Shown one piece after another: positions 9,979-22,252 of a DNA stretch of 33,598 nt. The DNA is from Byssochlamys sp. IMV 00236 (lineage: Eukaryota > Ascomycota > Eurotiomycetes > Eurotiales > Thermoascaceae). Within the stretch, counting starts at the first letter, position 1, and each line of letters opens with the position of its first letter. The stretch is taken from NCBI GenBank assembly GCA_001931875.2, contig MSJH02000212.1:1-33598 (forward strand), read 5' to 3'. The notes beneath the pieces are model-generated. The model saw nothing but the letters and a program-made list of their open reading frames with translations, was not told the DNA's origin and searched no databases. The translations under genes and the position numbers were made by a program.

Positions 9979-11234
9979 TTACATAATAAAAGTAAATAAT
10001 AAAAAGAACAATATGATTGTAACGAATATCTTTATGAGCAGCCATCTATTTGAACTGATGCTTGTATAGTATTTTAATAGCTCCCTTTGTGCTCCCATCA
10101 CATTCATCTCAATATCATCTGTATTCTGATCAATTCTATTTTCATATAGAAAGTAAATATCAACATACACCAACTCTTTTATTCTTACCTCTGTACTGTC
10201 TCTCTCTGTTCTGCTACCATCGTAGCCAACTGCTGAAATATACTTCCTAATTCTGCTATAGTACTCTCAATACTCTCAATTGCCGATGATCTATGATCGA
10301 TATATCTATCCTGTTCAAGCACTCGAAGTTGTTCTTGTTGTTGTTGTTGACTTATCATAGGTATTCCAAGTGACAGAGTTGACTCCTCTTGTTCTTCTAC
10401 AACTGGAGGTGGTGTACCTCGTTTACGTGATTTTAGTAGTGGTGAATTGGCTACAAAAGAGACATGGTCAGCTTGGTTACTTTTTTTTTTTTTTTTAAAC
10501 ATTACCAAAAGTAGAAGATGTATGATCTGATACTTGTTCCGCTGTTGAAAATAAGAATTGATCCCTTTTATCTTTGGACATCTTCATGTTCTATTATACA
10601 AATAAGTTTATATTCCTTCATCTTGTATATATTTTACCTCTGTTCTTATCTCTAAGACATCTTTAAAACTCATGGAAGTATTTGCCAATTTGCTTTGTAA
10701 AGCGACAACCACGTTTGAACTATGCTCAGCTGCTTGTTTCGAAGACTGCTTTTGATGTTTAGTGTAATCTTGAAGCATAGCAATTTGCTTGTTTAATTTT
10801 GCAATATCTTGTTTGATAATAAACGTTAATTCCTAATGAAAAGAATATTCAATAAAGAGTTTACAAGTGAATAATATTATTTACATTGATTTCAACTGGT
10901 TTGTCGTCAAATAATGTCTTTCTTTTAGCCACTGTTATTTTAGACATGTTAGTTCCTTTCTTTCTTTATTGTCATTCTTTTTATTACATTTTGTTAATTT
11001 CTCTAGTTTTCCTGCTGTATTGGTAATCTGCTTACTGATTTCTGCTGCCATCATTGAAAATTCAGAGCGTGGTTGAGTTTTCTTTGGCTGTTTTGGTTCA
11101 GGAGAAGCAGACAATAGAGCCCTTCTTTCCAAGGCATTTGTTGTTGTTGTTGTATTTCTTAATCTCTTTCTTTCACATAAAGAATGAAATTCGTTTGTTC
11201 TATCTTTAAATGTTGTCATTGCTATTGTAGTCAT
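9979..11234 (-). CDS. SED5: Syntaxin-5 / Sed5, Golgi Qa-SNARE
   Basis: Qa-SNARE of the cis-Golgi that pairs with Bet1, Bos1 and Sec22-type partners to fuse ER-derived vesicles. Six exons: 11234-10988, 10931-10885, 10832-10638, 10590-10506, 10450-10189 and 10135-9979; all introns are GT-AG and the joined frame gives 330 aa. The N-terminus carries the syntaxin-5 signature KDRTNEF (about 10-16), then RSEF, then KLEKLTKLAKRKTLFDD (about 76-92), then the Habc helices. A QQQQQ linker precedes the SNARE helix, which contains ESTIAELGSIFQQLATMVAE, with the zero-layer glutamine in AEQ, and AQRELLKYY. A single membrane anchor (about 312-328) ends the protein four bases from luminal space. An alternative start at 11219 (five residues later) is possible. 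The usual EQGE after the zero layer is EQRE here. Confidence 0.94.
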
Positions 11235-12049
11235 TATAATAAAGAAGAAGAGATTGAAATAAAATTTACATCCAATAGGAACACCCCAAATATCGATTAT
11301 TTCCAATGAATTTACAGTTTACCCTTTTGGTACACTGTTATGTCTCTCTGATATCATTATTCAGACTTTTTTTTTTCATTTAGCAATTATTCATGATCGA
11401 ATACAATGAATATACATCCACTTGATAGATAGACTGCTTAGGTTCTCAAAGACAGTTGCTATAAGGTTTAGGAAGAATGAGTTGAGACACCTTTGTATCG
11501 TCTTTATCAACTATTTTACATGACCTTTACCTGCATCTTTGCAGTAAATCAGACATAAATAAGCACAAGGTCAAATATTTGAAACGAAATTACCCTCAAG
11601 TTAAAAAGTCTGCTGCAGAAAAATTAGTATCAAGCATAGCAAATGCTGTAATTAAGCAGCTGAAAGAAATTGCGCGCAAGTCAACCAATCTGCATTCAAT
11701 ACATAATATTTAATAAACAGATGAAAGACAGTTTATATATGACTGTATTAAGATGTGTTTGTAAATATAATTTAAAAAAGTAGTGTAACTGAGAAAGCGT
11801 ATTTAAGAGAATAGATTTAATGTTTTTTTTTCTATTGTTACAAGTTATCTGATAAAGAAATAAGATTAATCAATCCATTCTCTTTTTTACCCCACATTCA
11901 TGTAAATAATGGAGTTTTAAATTTGGAAATGGCATTATGCGAAATTCATGTGATTCCTTGACACTTTTTTTTTACACACACAAAGTCATTTTAACCCCTT
12001 TTTAGGCTCCCTTGCCAGCTTTTGTCTCTTTTTCTTTCTTTACTACACA
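11235..12049. other. Divergent intergenic region, syntaxin-5 / carnitine acetyltransferase
   Basis: About 815 bp shared upstream region of two divergent genes. It is AT-rich with T runs at 11368-11377, 11823-11831 and 11965-11973, and a pyrimidine-rich tract (about 11995-12047) directly before the ATG at 12050, a frequent feature of fungal core promoters. No other gene is visible. Confidence 0.5.
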
Positions 12050-14101
12050 ATGACTACTGATTTTCATCCAACCTTTAGTCTACAGAATACCCTTCCTCGT
12101 TTACCAGTTCCTTCATTAGAAGAAACATGTGCTCTCTATTTGAAAACAATCGTTCCTTTACAAACAAAGGAAGAACATGAAAAGACAAAACAGATCGTAC
12201 AAGACTTCCTCAAGAGTGAATTGTCAAAATCACTTCAACAACGACTCATTGATCTTGATCGAGCTTCTCCTAATAATTGGTTGGAAGATAACTTTTGGTT
12301 AAGAAAAGGTAAAAAGCATACATATACACATAGATATCATTACTCATAAATATTTATTTCTGTATATAGCCTATTTGGAATGGAGAGAACCCTTGATGGT
12401 CAATAGTAATTGGTATATCTTGGGTCAAGATGATGCTCAACATCCTCCTGAATTATTAGCTAACAATGGTGTTCAACCTCTGGGACGGTTTTCTCAATTC
12501 CAAGTGAGAAGAGCAGCTCATATGATTCGACGCGGTTTAGAGTATAAGGAAATGATTGATCAAGAGAAAATTCCTGCTGAAGTGATAGGTAAAGGAAAGC
12601 AACCTTTGTGTATGTGGCAGTACAGCCGTATCTTTTCTGTGACTCGTGTGCCTCTCTATCACTGCGATACACTCGTCCAAGCCGATCCTAAACATGTAAG
12701 ACATATCACTGTTATTTTACGCGATCAAGTATATGTCTTGAGTGTCTACAAGGAGGTTCAGAAGGATACTTGGGTTTTGTTAACAACAGATGAAATTGAA
12801 CAGTAAGTCTCTCTTATTTAGAAATTTCATTGGCTTACACAGATAAACTTAGTGCTCTCCTCGCATTAATATCTCATGTCGAAAGCAATCCTAAGCCTGC
12901 AGCTGCTATTCCCTTGCTTACTTCTTGGCACCGTGACAACTGGACGGTAGCGCGTAATCATCTGTTGACACTTGCAGGCAATCGCGAAAGACTGACCAAG
13001 ATCGAGACCAGTCTTTTCACCGTGTCTCTCGACGACCATGCCAATGGATCCGACAATCCTTCATGGACAAAGACACTCTTTTGCGGACATCAAGGATTGG
13101 GTAACGGACATAACCGCTGGTATGACAAATCGATGAACCTTGTTGTCGAGAGCAACGGTAAATGTGGATTTATGGGCGAGCACTCCCCCGTGGACGCTCT
13201 TATTGTCAGTTGGATTTTCGATCACATGCTCAAGGAACCTTGTACTGGCCGTATCACGGCAGATTGGGTGGACAAGCTGCAAAAGTCAACAACAGATATT
13301 TCATTTGAACACCTTGATTTTGCCACAGATCATCTCATTAACGAGTACCTGCGTGAGGCACAGACGGGTGCAGATGCAACAGCAGCCCTTAGTGATTCGA
13401 GTGTACTTGTGTTTAAGGAATATGGCACGAATTGGGTCAAGAAAGTCGGACGCGTACCTCCTGATGCATTCTATCAGATGGTTCTTCAATTAGCCTATTA
13501 TCGCTTGCACGGCAAAGTGACGGCTACATACGAAACAGCGGCAACACGCAAGTACCTCAGAGGACGTACCGAGACGATCCGTACCTGCAGTGTGGACAGT
13601 AAAGCCTTTGTGGAAGGATTCGAAAATAAACAGCTGAGCGTACAAGAAAAGTATAAGCTGCTCGTCAAGGCAACATCAAGTCATCGCACTTATACACAGA
13701 TTGCCAGTGACGGTCATGGTTGTGATCGACATTTGCTCGCCCTTCGGTTGTTAAATGCAGACCATCAAGTGCGTAATCAAAAGGGAGAATTGGTCCAAGC
13801 AGAGATGCATCCTATCTTTAAAGATCCCATCTTTGCTGAATCCCAGACCTGGCGTCTGAGTACCAGTGGTCTTCACGCAGGCATTCGTTTAATGGGTACT
13901 GGTTTTGGTGCTGTTTATCGAGATGGATATGGTATCAACTATATGGCGGCACCTACTCTTGTCAAGTTTGGTATTGAGTCTAAACGTGTACCTGAGACAG
14001 TAAGCACGGAAGAGTTTATAAAGACACTTTATAAGGTGTTGTTAGATATCAAAGATCTTTGTGAACAAGTAAATAACAGCAAAGAAAACTCCAAGTTATA
14101 A
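12050..14101 (+). CDS. CAT2: Carnitine O-acetyltransferase with peroxisomal signal
   Basis: Transfers acetyl groups between CoA and carnitine so that acetyl units can leave the peroxisome and enter mitochondria. This is essential for growth on fatty acids or acetate. Three exons: 12050-12308, 12370-12802 and 12853-14101, giving 646 aa. The second intron is 50 nt; nearer acceptors at 12821 and 12842 break the frame, while CTTAG at 12848-12852 restores it and gives the family spacing between TTDEIE and LTSWHRDNW. Visible family marks are LPRLPVPSLEET at the N-terminus (16-27), GNGHNRWYDKSM, catalytic histidine about H341 in GEHSPVDA, GHGCDRHLL for CoA, and STSG near the C-terminus. The last three residues SKL form a type-1 peroxisomal signal. 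No mitochondrial presequence is evident on this transcript, although fungal enzymes of this family are often dual-targeted. Confidence 0.95.
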
Positions 14102-14193
14102 TACATTATAGTTTATTATTATTATTACTGTTATTATGATTATGACTATTATTACTATGATTACTACTTGCAGATTATATTACATGAACATGC

Positions 14194-15861
14194 CTAGTTT
14201 ACTTGTAACTGATTCATCTTCTTTCTCAATTCCTTTTGCTCCTTTTTCTTTTTCTTTTTAATGATGGATAATAGATCATCCTCTTCATCGGAGTCATCAG
14301 TGGATGACGACGAACCATATGGCTGTTCAGATTGCTGAGAATGAGATAATGAGGGCGGAGGTGTGATGATGGGTGTTAATACATGTGTTGGTACTTCTTC
14401 TACAAATCTTGGCATCGAATATCTATTATTAATACTATTATTATACATGCTGTAGCTGTTGTTGTTGTTGTTGTCATTATGAATGCTATGATGATACGTG
14501 CTGTAGTTGATGCTGTTGTTGTTAGAAGTAAGAGAGTGTTGTGAAAGAGAAGCAGGAGAGGACAAGGTTGTGATGGCTGTCCTGTTTTCCCACGAGTTCC
14601 ATGAAGAGATTGAATTATAGGATTTAACTGAATTTGATCTTTCAACGTCACTGATTACAGAATTTCTTATGCCTTCAATTGTCCTTAGTGATTCAATATC
14701 AAGACTACTAAGATCATCATTTTCTTCTTCTTCATCATCAATAGGTATTGAGGCGCGTGGCCAAGTACCAATAACAATAGGTAAATCAATTGAGCAGTTG
14801 ACTTTATCGGTGTATGAGATGGATAATTTTATCTTGTAATGAAATCTTAGTAATTTATCCTTGTATCGTATGGAAGGTGGCGTTGATGTTGGTACGAGTA
14901 CTTGGCAGTTCAATAGTTGTTGTAATGCGAAATCAATATTGATATCATAGTCTGTTGATTTAAGTACTGTTTCCTTCGTGACAGAGTGTCTATAACAATG
15001 TGTGTGAGGCATAGGGAAATATACAATATCCAAGTTATTATACCTTATCGTCCTAATTTCCAATGTCCTTATCAATTCTACTTTAATGCACTTTTTACGT
15101 TGAAATGATGTAAAATGATGAATATTAACTTGAAGTGGAATAATGTCACCTATAAAGCATAAATAAACTAGTTCGTATTTGTATTAAAAGGATTTACCTC
15201 TTGTGAAACCAATACGAGGGATAAATGCCTTCACGATCGATCTTTTATCCTTGGCAATGATGACGTGTTGAATCTTTTCATAAGGGACAGTGAATTGAGA
15301 TTGTTGAATGTCGATATGCTCCAAAATGCTAATGTGATACTCTGTCTTGGGGCAAAGTGACTCTGGTATCATGGGTCTATGTAACAGAGCAGAGATCGTA
15401 TACCGAATATAGCACTTTTTACCAAACTATATAAATTACATCAATTTTTTTATATCATTAAACATCAATTGATGGTTAACTTTACTTGCATTGAACTTGG
15501 TAGATTCAAATGATTTGGTATTTGGAACTCGAATGGAAATGTATGCTCAGATGCATCGAGTGTGGTTATTTTTTGTTTGCTTGTATGAATTGACTTGACA
15601 TCCTCAAATAAGGGTATAATCTCTTTTTCTTTCAAGTGTAAGCATACTTTTCCATTAAACTTTAGTTGAATCCAATTCACTTTGGTTGGACTATTTGGGT
15701 GAACGACAACATTTCCTTCATGTGTCAATTCAATGAATCTCTTTCTTTTTTCTTTATTTATTCACTTGTTCATTACCTTTGATCGTCTCTCCAGGAAAAT
15801 AAAACTTTTCTTCTAATAATTGAATGTGTATCGTCTTGTTATTCGAGTTCTTTTTAAGCAT
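14194..15861 (-). CDS. Alpha-arrestin (arrestin-related trafficking adaptor)
   Basis: Adaptors of this family bring a Nedd4/Rsp5-type ubiquitin ligase to plasma-membrane transporters for endocytosis. Four exons (15861-15777, 15715-15486, 15426-15198, 15149-14194) give 499 aa. The arrestin N-lobe is visible: LLEEKFYFPGETIKG (about 15-29), VNWIQLKFNGK, then FPFEFQIPNHLNLPSSMQ, the classical edge of the N domain. The C-lobe begins near KAFIPRIGFTRGDIIPLQVN and ends with LPIVIG (about 310). After that comes an acidic DDEEEEND stretch, a long Ser/Asn-rich disordered tail with an NNNNN run, and a basic KKKKKK cluster near the end. No PPxY motif was found, so ligase binding may need another adaptor or an unusual motif. 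The start at 15861 was chosen because the arrestin strand begins right after it; upstream in-frame residues look like translated UTR. Confidence 0.88.
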
Positions 15862-16049
15862 TTCTTGGAAAATAAATAAATAAAAATAAAAAAAAGGAAA
15901 AATATAAAAAAGAAAAGAAAGTCGAAAACAGGCAAAAGAGTTGTTTATGTCTCTCAATGTTCGTGTGACTACCTTAAATATCCCACACACACTTCTTCTT
16001 TTCCTTTTCTTTTTTTTTTTCCTTTACTTTTTTTTATTTATTATCAACC
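15862..16049. promoter_or_regulatory. Compact divergent promoter, alpha-arrestin / VPS9 GEF
   Basis: Only 188 bp separate the two start codons. A purine run on the arrestin side (15867-15925) and a pyrimidine run with a T stretch on the VPS9 side (about 15990-16035) mirror each other, as if each gene had its own initiator tract. Both products act in endocytic trafficking, so co-regulation is plausible but inferred. Confidence 0.5.
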
Positions 16050-18407
16050 ATGGCTTTACCTTTCTTATACAAGACAAGTGTCAAGAAGAAGAAGGAATCC
16101 TTGGATTCTACACTGGAATTATTATATAAAAAGGAACAAGATAATGTACTAGAACCAGAGGAAATGGATGAGAACTTCTTTTATAAGCATATCACAACTC
16201 ATTTCCATTCTTTATTCTGTGAATCATCAATCATTTGTGTGCCTCATTCAAAATCAATACGTGGTTTAGTATTAACTAAGGATATCATAGGTATATCATC
16301 CATTGATAAAGAAGGTATTGTCTGACACATTCAATAGAGGCTCACTGTTTCCAACCTTCTCCTTACTTTTGTGGACAATTTATTGCAACCAAACAAAAAC
16401 AAAAGATCATTGCACTTGATTTCCCAGTGATTACCACCATTTTAGGTAAGTGTTCCATAAACTTACATTTATATAGTTTTTTATTTACAATATATAGGAT
16501 TCAAAGAACAGAGGACAGTGCACGTCATGGCTGAAGAGACTGTCTATTTGAAGAATAAAAAGATCAGAGTGTTTTGTATTGATCGATTACTAGAAGGCGA
16601 AGCACCCGTAAGTGAAGATGCCATTCTCTACATCCATCTTACTCTTGACTCTCTTTAGAAATACTATCATAAATCAGCCATAACTATTCCTCCTGTTCGA
16701 AACGCAAAGACGTAAGGCACGAGTACACACGATTTGTTTACATACTAATCTAAAACACATGTATCTTTATGTATCCATATAGGGATCTCGAATTCTTGAA
16801 TATGTTTCCGGAGAACATGGAAGCACTCTATGAGTTGCAATCTGCCGTACAAGAGTTTATTGACTCTTATGTTTATATCAAAGGTTACAATAAGAATACA
16901 GTAGAAAGGATACAACACATGTATATGAAGACATACAGGGTAAGATATACTTTAGGATGTACTAGATCTAATATCGTCCTAGACTATCCTCCAAAAAAAC
17001 AAGCTACTTCAAGATTCATGCCGTACTCCATCTGAGCATGATCAGTTCTTGGAACTGGTTGAAAAGTAAGGTTTAACCTTTTTTCTTCTTTATACTCACA
17101 GAATCATGCAGCGTAGTGATGAGCTTCTTACATAAAAAAATTTGGGTTCAGACACTACAGCCTTTACTGCAATCACAAGACAGCTATCTTGATTCCGTCT
17201 GCTTTGCATATTCTCACGTCGTCCTGTCCCAGTATTCGCTTCGTTATCCGTTATCAGAAATGCACGTCTCTTGCTTTCAAAATGCCATCCATGAATTTCA
17301 AAAGATCGATACTCAGGCAGCCACACCACTCGAAAAGCTCGCAGTCTTGAAATCAACCTTGGACTTGATCTCAGCTGCTGTTCATGATTATGTGACGCAT
17401 TTTGGACACAGTACAAGCGGTAAGGTTATAATATATTGATTTGATTCCCATATTCTGATGTTTTAATAGATACTTCGGTCACTTCGGATGAAATGATTCC
17501 TTTACTTGCTTTTGTTATCGTACAGAGTCATGTGCCTCGGATGGCAAGTCTGATCTACTACATGCAGCACTATAGACTTGCCAGAATGATTGAAGGTTCT
17601 GTTTACAGGTAAAATCACTTGTACCAAGCATGAAAAAAAAAAAAAGAAAAACAAACCCTCTTGAATCGTAGCTTCGTCTTGGCCACACTTAAATCAGCTT
17701 GTGAATTTCTAAAAGATGATCCACTTTCCCTATACGATATCGCCACTGCCACTCAACGAACACGGTCGACTTCATTTCATCACAAACCAAAGAGTGCACC
17801 CCTCTTACAGTCATCATCATATTATCATCATCGAAAGACTCAGAGCGCTGATTTTGACATCGATTTGAGCAATAACAGCAGAAACAGCAGACAACATATT
17901 CTCCGCCCCCACATCGTTTTACCACATCGTTCAACCAGTCATGAACATCATCGAAAGAGTTTGGAAATACCTAATGATTGGCTAATATATAATTCTCCTT
18001 CTTCATCCAGCACAACCTACAGCAGCAGTCATAGCAACAACAGCAACACAAGCCCAAAGCCTCATCTTGGACTTTCCAGACCGATGATCTCTACTACGTT
18101 TCCTTCCATATCCAATTCTACTCCCTTATACCAAACTTCTAAACTGGGTCGGTCACTAAGCGCATCTCCTGTCATCAAAAGACAGCAACCACCTGAAATA
18201 ATTCATGTTCCCGATCGAATCTCGGTTGATCCAACCAAGCGACCTGCTTCCATTTGCATCGATACACGTTCAATACATAGTATTGAAAAAGGTGAGGATG
18301 AAGAATTGATGGGTGATTTCTTGAAAGGTCTAAGCAAGTTGGATGGTAATGTTGTGGGTGAAAGAACTGGATCGATCAAAGTATTCAACCGTATACCATC
18401 TTTATAA
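16050..18407 (+). CDS. VPS9-domain protein, probable Rab5-type guanine nucleotide exchange factor
   Basis: VPS9 domains load GTP on Rab5/Vps21 GTPases on early endosomes. Nine exons: 16050-16290, 16338-16445, 16498-16607, 16659-16711, 16783-16939, 16983-17065, 17112-17419, 17470-17608 and 17672-18407; together 644 aa. For exon 7 the acceptor at 17110-17111 (CATGCAG) is needed; the nearer CACAG at 17100-17101 shifts frame. The VPS9 core is at about residues 355-415: SDEMIPLLAFVIVQSHVP with the conserved aspartate, then LIYYMQHYRL and EGSVYSFVLATLKSACEFL. The segment ahead (LDSVCFAYSH...HEFQKID...PLEKLAVLKSTLDLI) fits the helical bundle that supports VPS9. The N-terminal about 230 residues match no family I recognise. 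The C-terminal 200 residues are Ser/His/Asn-rich and probably disordered with RSxS-type phosphosites. Confidence 0.85.
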
Positions 18408-18540
18408 CCTATTCCCTCCCTCGTATTTTTAATATTGAAAAAAAAGGGGGCTTTTTATTATAAAAACACAACAAAAAAGTAAATCTAATAAAATTAATAC
18501 ACAGAGTCATAGCTTGTTTTATTACAACTAATTCACCTCA
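18408..18540. other. Short convergent gap, VPS9 GEF / RPS18
   Basis: 133 bp between the two stop codons, AT-rich, with AATAAAATTAATA-type signals usable on either strand. The 3' ends of the two transcripts probably abut or overlap. Confidence 0.4.
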
Positions 18541-19289
18541 TTATTTCTTCTTGGAGACACCGACAGTACGTCCGCGACGACCAGTAGTCTTGGTGTGTTG
18601 ACCACGAACACGAACACCCCAGAAGTGACGAAGACCACGGTGAGCGCGAATCTTCTTTAAACGTTCAAGATCTTCACGGTACTTGGTGTCAAGAACGTTA
18701 GAGATGACTTGAGTGGATTTGCCGTCAACAATATCCTTTTGTCTATTCAAGAACCAAGTGGGAATCTTGTATTGAGTGGGGTTTTGGAGAACAGTGACGA
18801 TACGTTCCAATTCTTCACTAGAAAGTTCACCAGCTCTCTTGGTAAGATCAACATCGGCCTTCTTACAGGCAATGTTGGCGAAACGACGACCAACACCCTT
18901 GATGGAAGTCAAGGCAATTTGAATCTTGACACGACCGTCAACGTTGGTGTTGAGAAGACGAAGAATGTGTTGGAAGTGGTTCTTCTCGGGAACGACGAGG
19001 GACTATATAGAGTGAACTAAATGTCAGCAATCAGCTTAATTACACGTCTTTCTCTTTCTCTTTCTCTTTCTCCCTCTCTTTCTCTCTCTCTCTCTGTCCT
19101 TTTATAATTTTCAATGTCTCCATGTGTACATGATGTATATGTGTGCAACATTATATCCATCCATTTAATCATTTATCCATCCATCCATCCATCCACTAAC
19201 GAAATATCCATATTGTATATAAAGTTGAAATAATACATTGAGAGAGACAGAGAAGAAGAAGAAGAGAAAGGATAGGGATGCATTACCAT
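18541..19289 (-). CDS. RPS18: 40S ribosomal protein S18 (uS13)
   Basis: Small-subunit head protein that contacts tRNA and forms the inter-subunit bridge B1. Exon 1 contributes only the ATG (19289-19287), immediately followed by GTAATG; after a 284-nt intron exon 2 runs 19002-18541. The 154-aa product starts [13 protein letters not shown] and contains [17 protein letters not shown], and the basic C-terminal tail [17 protein letters not shown]...[14 protein letters not shown] typical of the family. Placing an intron right after, or within, the start region is common in ribosomal protein genes of fungi. The intron is unusually long for this window and filled with microsatellites. The lower-strand reading is unambiguous; the overlapping plus-strand frames are shadows. 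Confidence 0.96.
19047..19096. repeat. CT-rich microsatellite in RPS18 intron
   Basis: Near-perfect CTTTCT/CT repeats on the plus strand (GA repeats in the sense of the transcript), inside the RPS18 intron. Confidence 0.9.
19153..19195. repeat. ATCC tetranucleotide repeat in RPS18 intron
   Basis: Interrupted copies of ATCC, the core being five tandem units at about 19175-19194, inside the RPS18 intron. Confidence 0.85.
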
Positions 19290-19934
19290 CTTGGTTTACG
19301 CAGAAAGGGAGAACCATAGCTTGCTCGCCCCTTTCTTCGCTAACACCATGTCTCTCTGAGTGTAAAGATCTACAACAAGTCACACTCTACAAATCACCAC
19401 TTTATGCAGAATAGTTTCCTTTTAAAGAAAATGGAAAAGTGCTTCACTTTTATTGATGTTATGCAGCATGTCTACAAGATTATCAGCAGTTTATCATTTT
19501 TAAAACAAACAGCTGATGAGATCCAAAAAAAGAAGAAGAAAATCTCCCCCCTCAATTGATAATGATCTCATAAGTTATTAACCTGTCTGACAGAGAGAAA
19601 GAGAGAGAGAGAGAGAGAGAATAGTAACAAAGCAAATGATTTTAAATTATTTTGCTTGGGCGTCACACACAGTTTATTATTATTATTGAAGGTTATGTTG
19701 AGTCACTTTTTATGTTACTCCGTTACTTCATTTCATAATGTTGATCATCTTGGCATCATGAATGTAAAAAGTGTGAATTGCTGTAAATGTATAAACTATT
19801 GCCTAGTAACGAATTAAAATAAAATATTGTCTGACGGGTGACAGCCAATGTAAAATGTCAGGCCATTTTTTGACATGATTATATAAACCGACTTTTTTTA
19901 TTTATTTATTTCTTTAATTATTTATTTTTATTGC
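19290..19934. other. Divergent intergenic region, RPS18 / cytochrome b5 reductase
   Basis: Shared upstream region of about 645 bp. It contains a GA dinucleotide run at 19591-19621, a TTA run near 19675-19686, and a T-rich tract (19892-19930) just before the reductase ATG. The bases before the RPS18 ATG (19290-19304) are its short leader. No further gene is seen. Confidence 0.5.
19591..19621. repeat. GA microsatellite
   Basis: An interrupted then pure GA run, in the intergenic region between RPS18 and the b5 reductase gene. Confidence 0.9.
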
Positions 19935-20987
<1,053 letters not shown>

Positions 20988-21063
20988 TATTCCCTTTTAT
21001 TTATAAATAAATGATACATACGAACTTCTTATTTGACTTTGCAGTCAAAAAAAAAAAGATTAT

Positions 21064-22114
21064 TTAATAAATCATATCTGATTTGAATCGAGTGACAAGA
21101 TAGACCTTTTGGTAAACGTCATCTATCATCGTATCCATCTCTGTCCAATGTGGCCATACTCCTACACACTTTTCCTTTTCTACAAACTCTTCTTTACTCA
21201 CTGCTGTGGTCACATAAGCAAATGAGAATGCCATCAATAGCCGTTCATCCTCTTCACTAGGTACATAGGGTGGTAATGACTTGGGCTGTGAGAAATCTTC
21301 AATAATATCATCCTCTCTATGGTCCCATGTCTGTGAACCCACAGGTGTTCGATCGCCAAGAACCATCTCTATTTCTGTTCTCTTCACGGGCACACACCAG
21401 GCAAAGACAAGCCCACGTTCTAGCCAAGGGTTTATCAGACGAAACAAGGTTGATTCTGGTGATCGACTACACACCTCCACAATAGACCCATACTTTGCCA
21501 TCATCGCATTCACGCCTCTCTCCCATTCATCAAATTCATCTTTTTCGTGAACGATGACAGCCAGTGCTCTCTCCGCTATACCACCCTTTTTGAATTCAAT
21601 CGTCTTCTTTCCTTCTTTTTTCACCCGTCGTCTCAAAAATTCAGGCGGTTTTGGCATCGGTACTGTGAGTTGCTGGTTGGGTATATTTGTAAAATGAGGT
21701 TCAAATCCTTTGGTCAAAGGTTCGACGAATTCGTGAATAGGTGAATGAAGCAGATCGTCAAGATCCTCTGTATCAATTATTTCATCTTGCCCTTCTTGTT
21801 CTTCATAGTCATCATCGTCATCCATTGATTCGATTTCTCGTAATAAAGCAGCGTCATCTCTTGTCTTTTGTTTCTTTTGACTAGACAGTATCTCTTGAGT
21901 TGAAAAGGAACTGATGGGATCTAAAGCAAGTAGATTTGTTTGCGATAACTCTTGTTCATCTGAATCACTTTCAATGTCTTCATCAATGTCTCTAAATGAA
22001 TTCGTAATGGCTATTTCCTGTGCTTTTGCGTTTAATTTGGCTCTTTGTGTAAGCTAGTTGAAGTCATTATTCCATGTCATCAACCATATATACCTTGCTT
22101 GCCTTTCTCTTCAT
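21064..22114 (-). CDS. Unrecognised acidic protein, 336 aa
   Basis: Two exons, 22114-22094 (seven codons, MKRKASK) and 22053-21064, joined across a 40-nt GTATAT...TAG intron, give 336 aa. I do not recognise the family. The first 25 residues are basic and could act as a nuclear signal; residues about 30-125 are acidic and Ser-rich (two Asp/Glu clusters, one of them DDDDDYEEQEGQDE). The second half looks like a folded domain: AERALAVIVHEKDEFDEWERGV, LINPWLERGLVFAWCVPVKR, and a C-terminal stretch rich in aromatic residues (VGVWPHWTEMD). There is no membrane segment or known catalytic motif. Its stop is 76 bp from the stop of the b5 reductase gene. The short first exon is the least certain part; the ATG at 21825 within exon 2 is an alternative start giving 253 aa. 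Confidence 0.7.
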
Positions 22115-22252
22115 TATACCAAAAAAAAGCGCTATTTGAAAAAAATAATGCAAAAACTCTTTATTAATTGTGTACATGAAGGTATGATATATGGTGTCTA
22201 TAGGGGGAAGGAGAGCAGCACATATATAAGATAATAAAAAATGAACATGAGA

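Noticed and set aside
12803..12821. A 19-nt micro-intron in the carnitine acetyltransferase gene
   Set aside because: It is far too short and leaves the reading frame off by one; the 50-nt intron to 12852 is in frame and gives the family spacing.
19003..19286. Intronic snoRNA in the RPS18 intron
   Set aside because: Ribosomal protein introns often host snoRNAs, but no C box (RTGATGA) paired with a D box and terminal stem, and no H/ACA hairpins, were found; the intron is mostly microsatellite.
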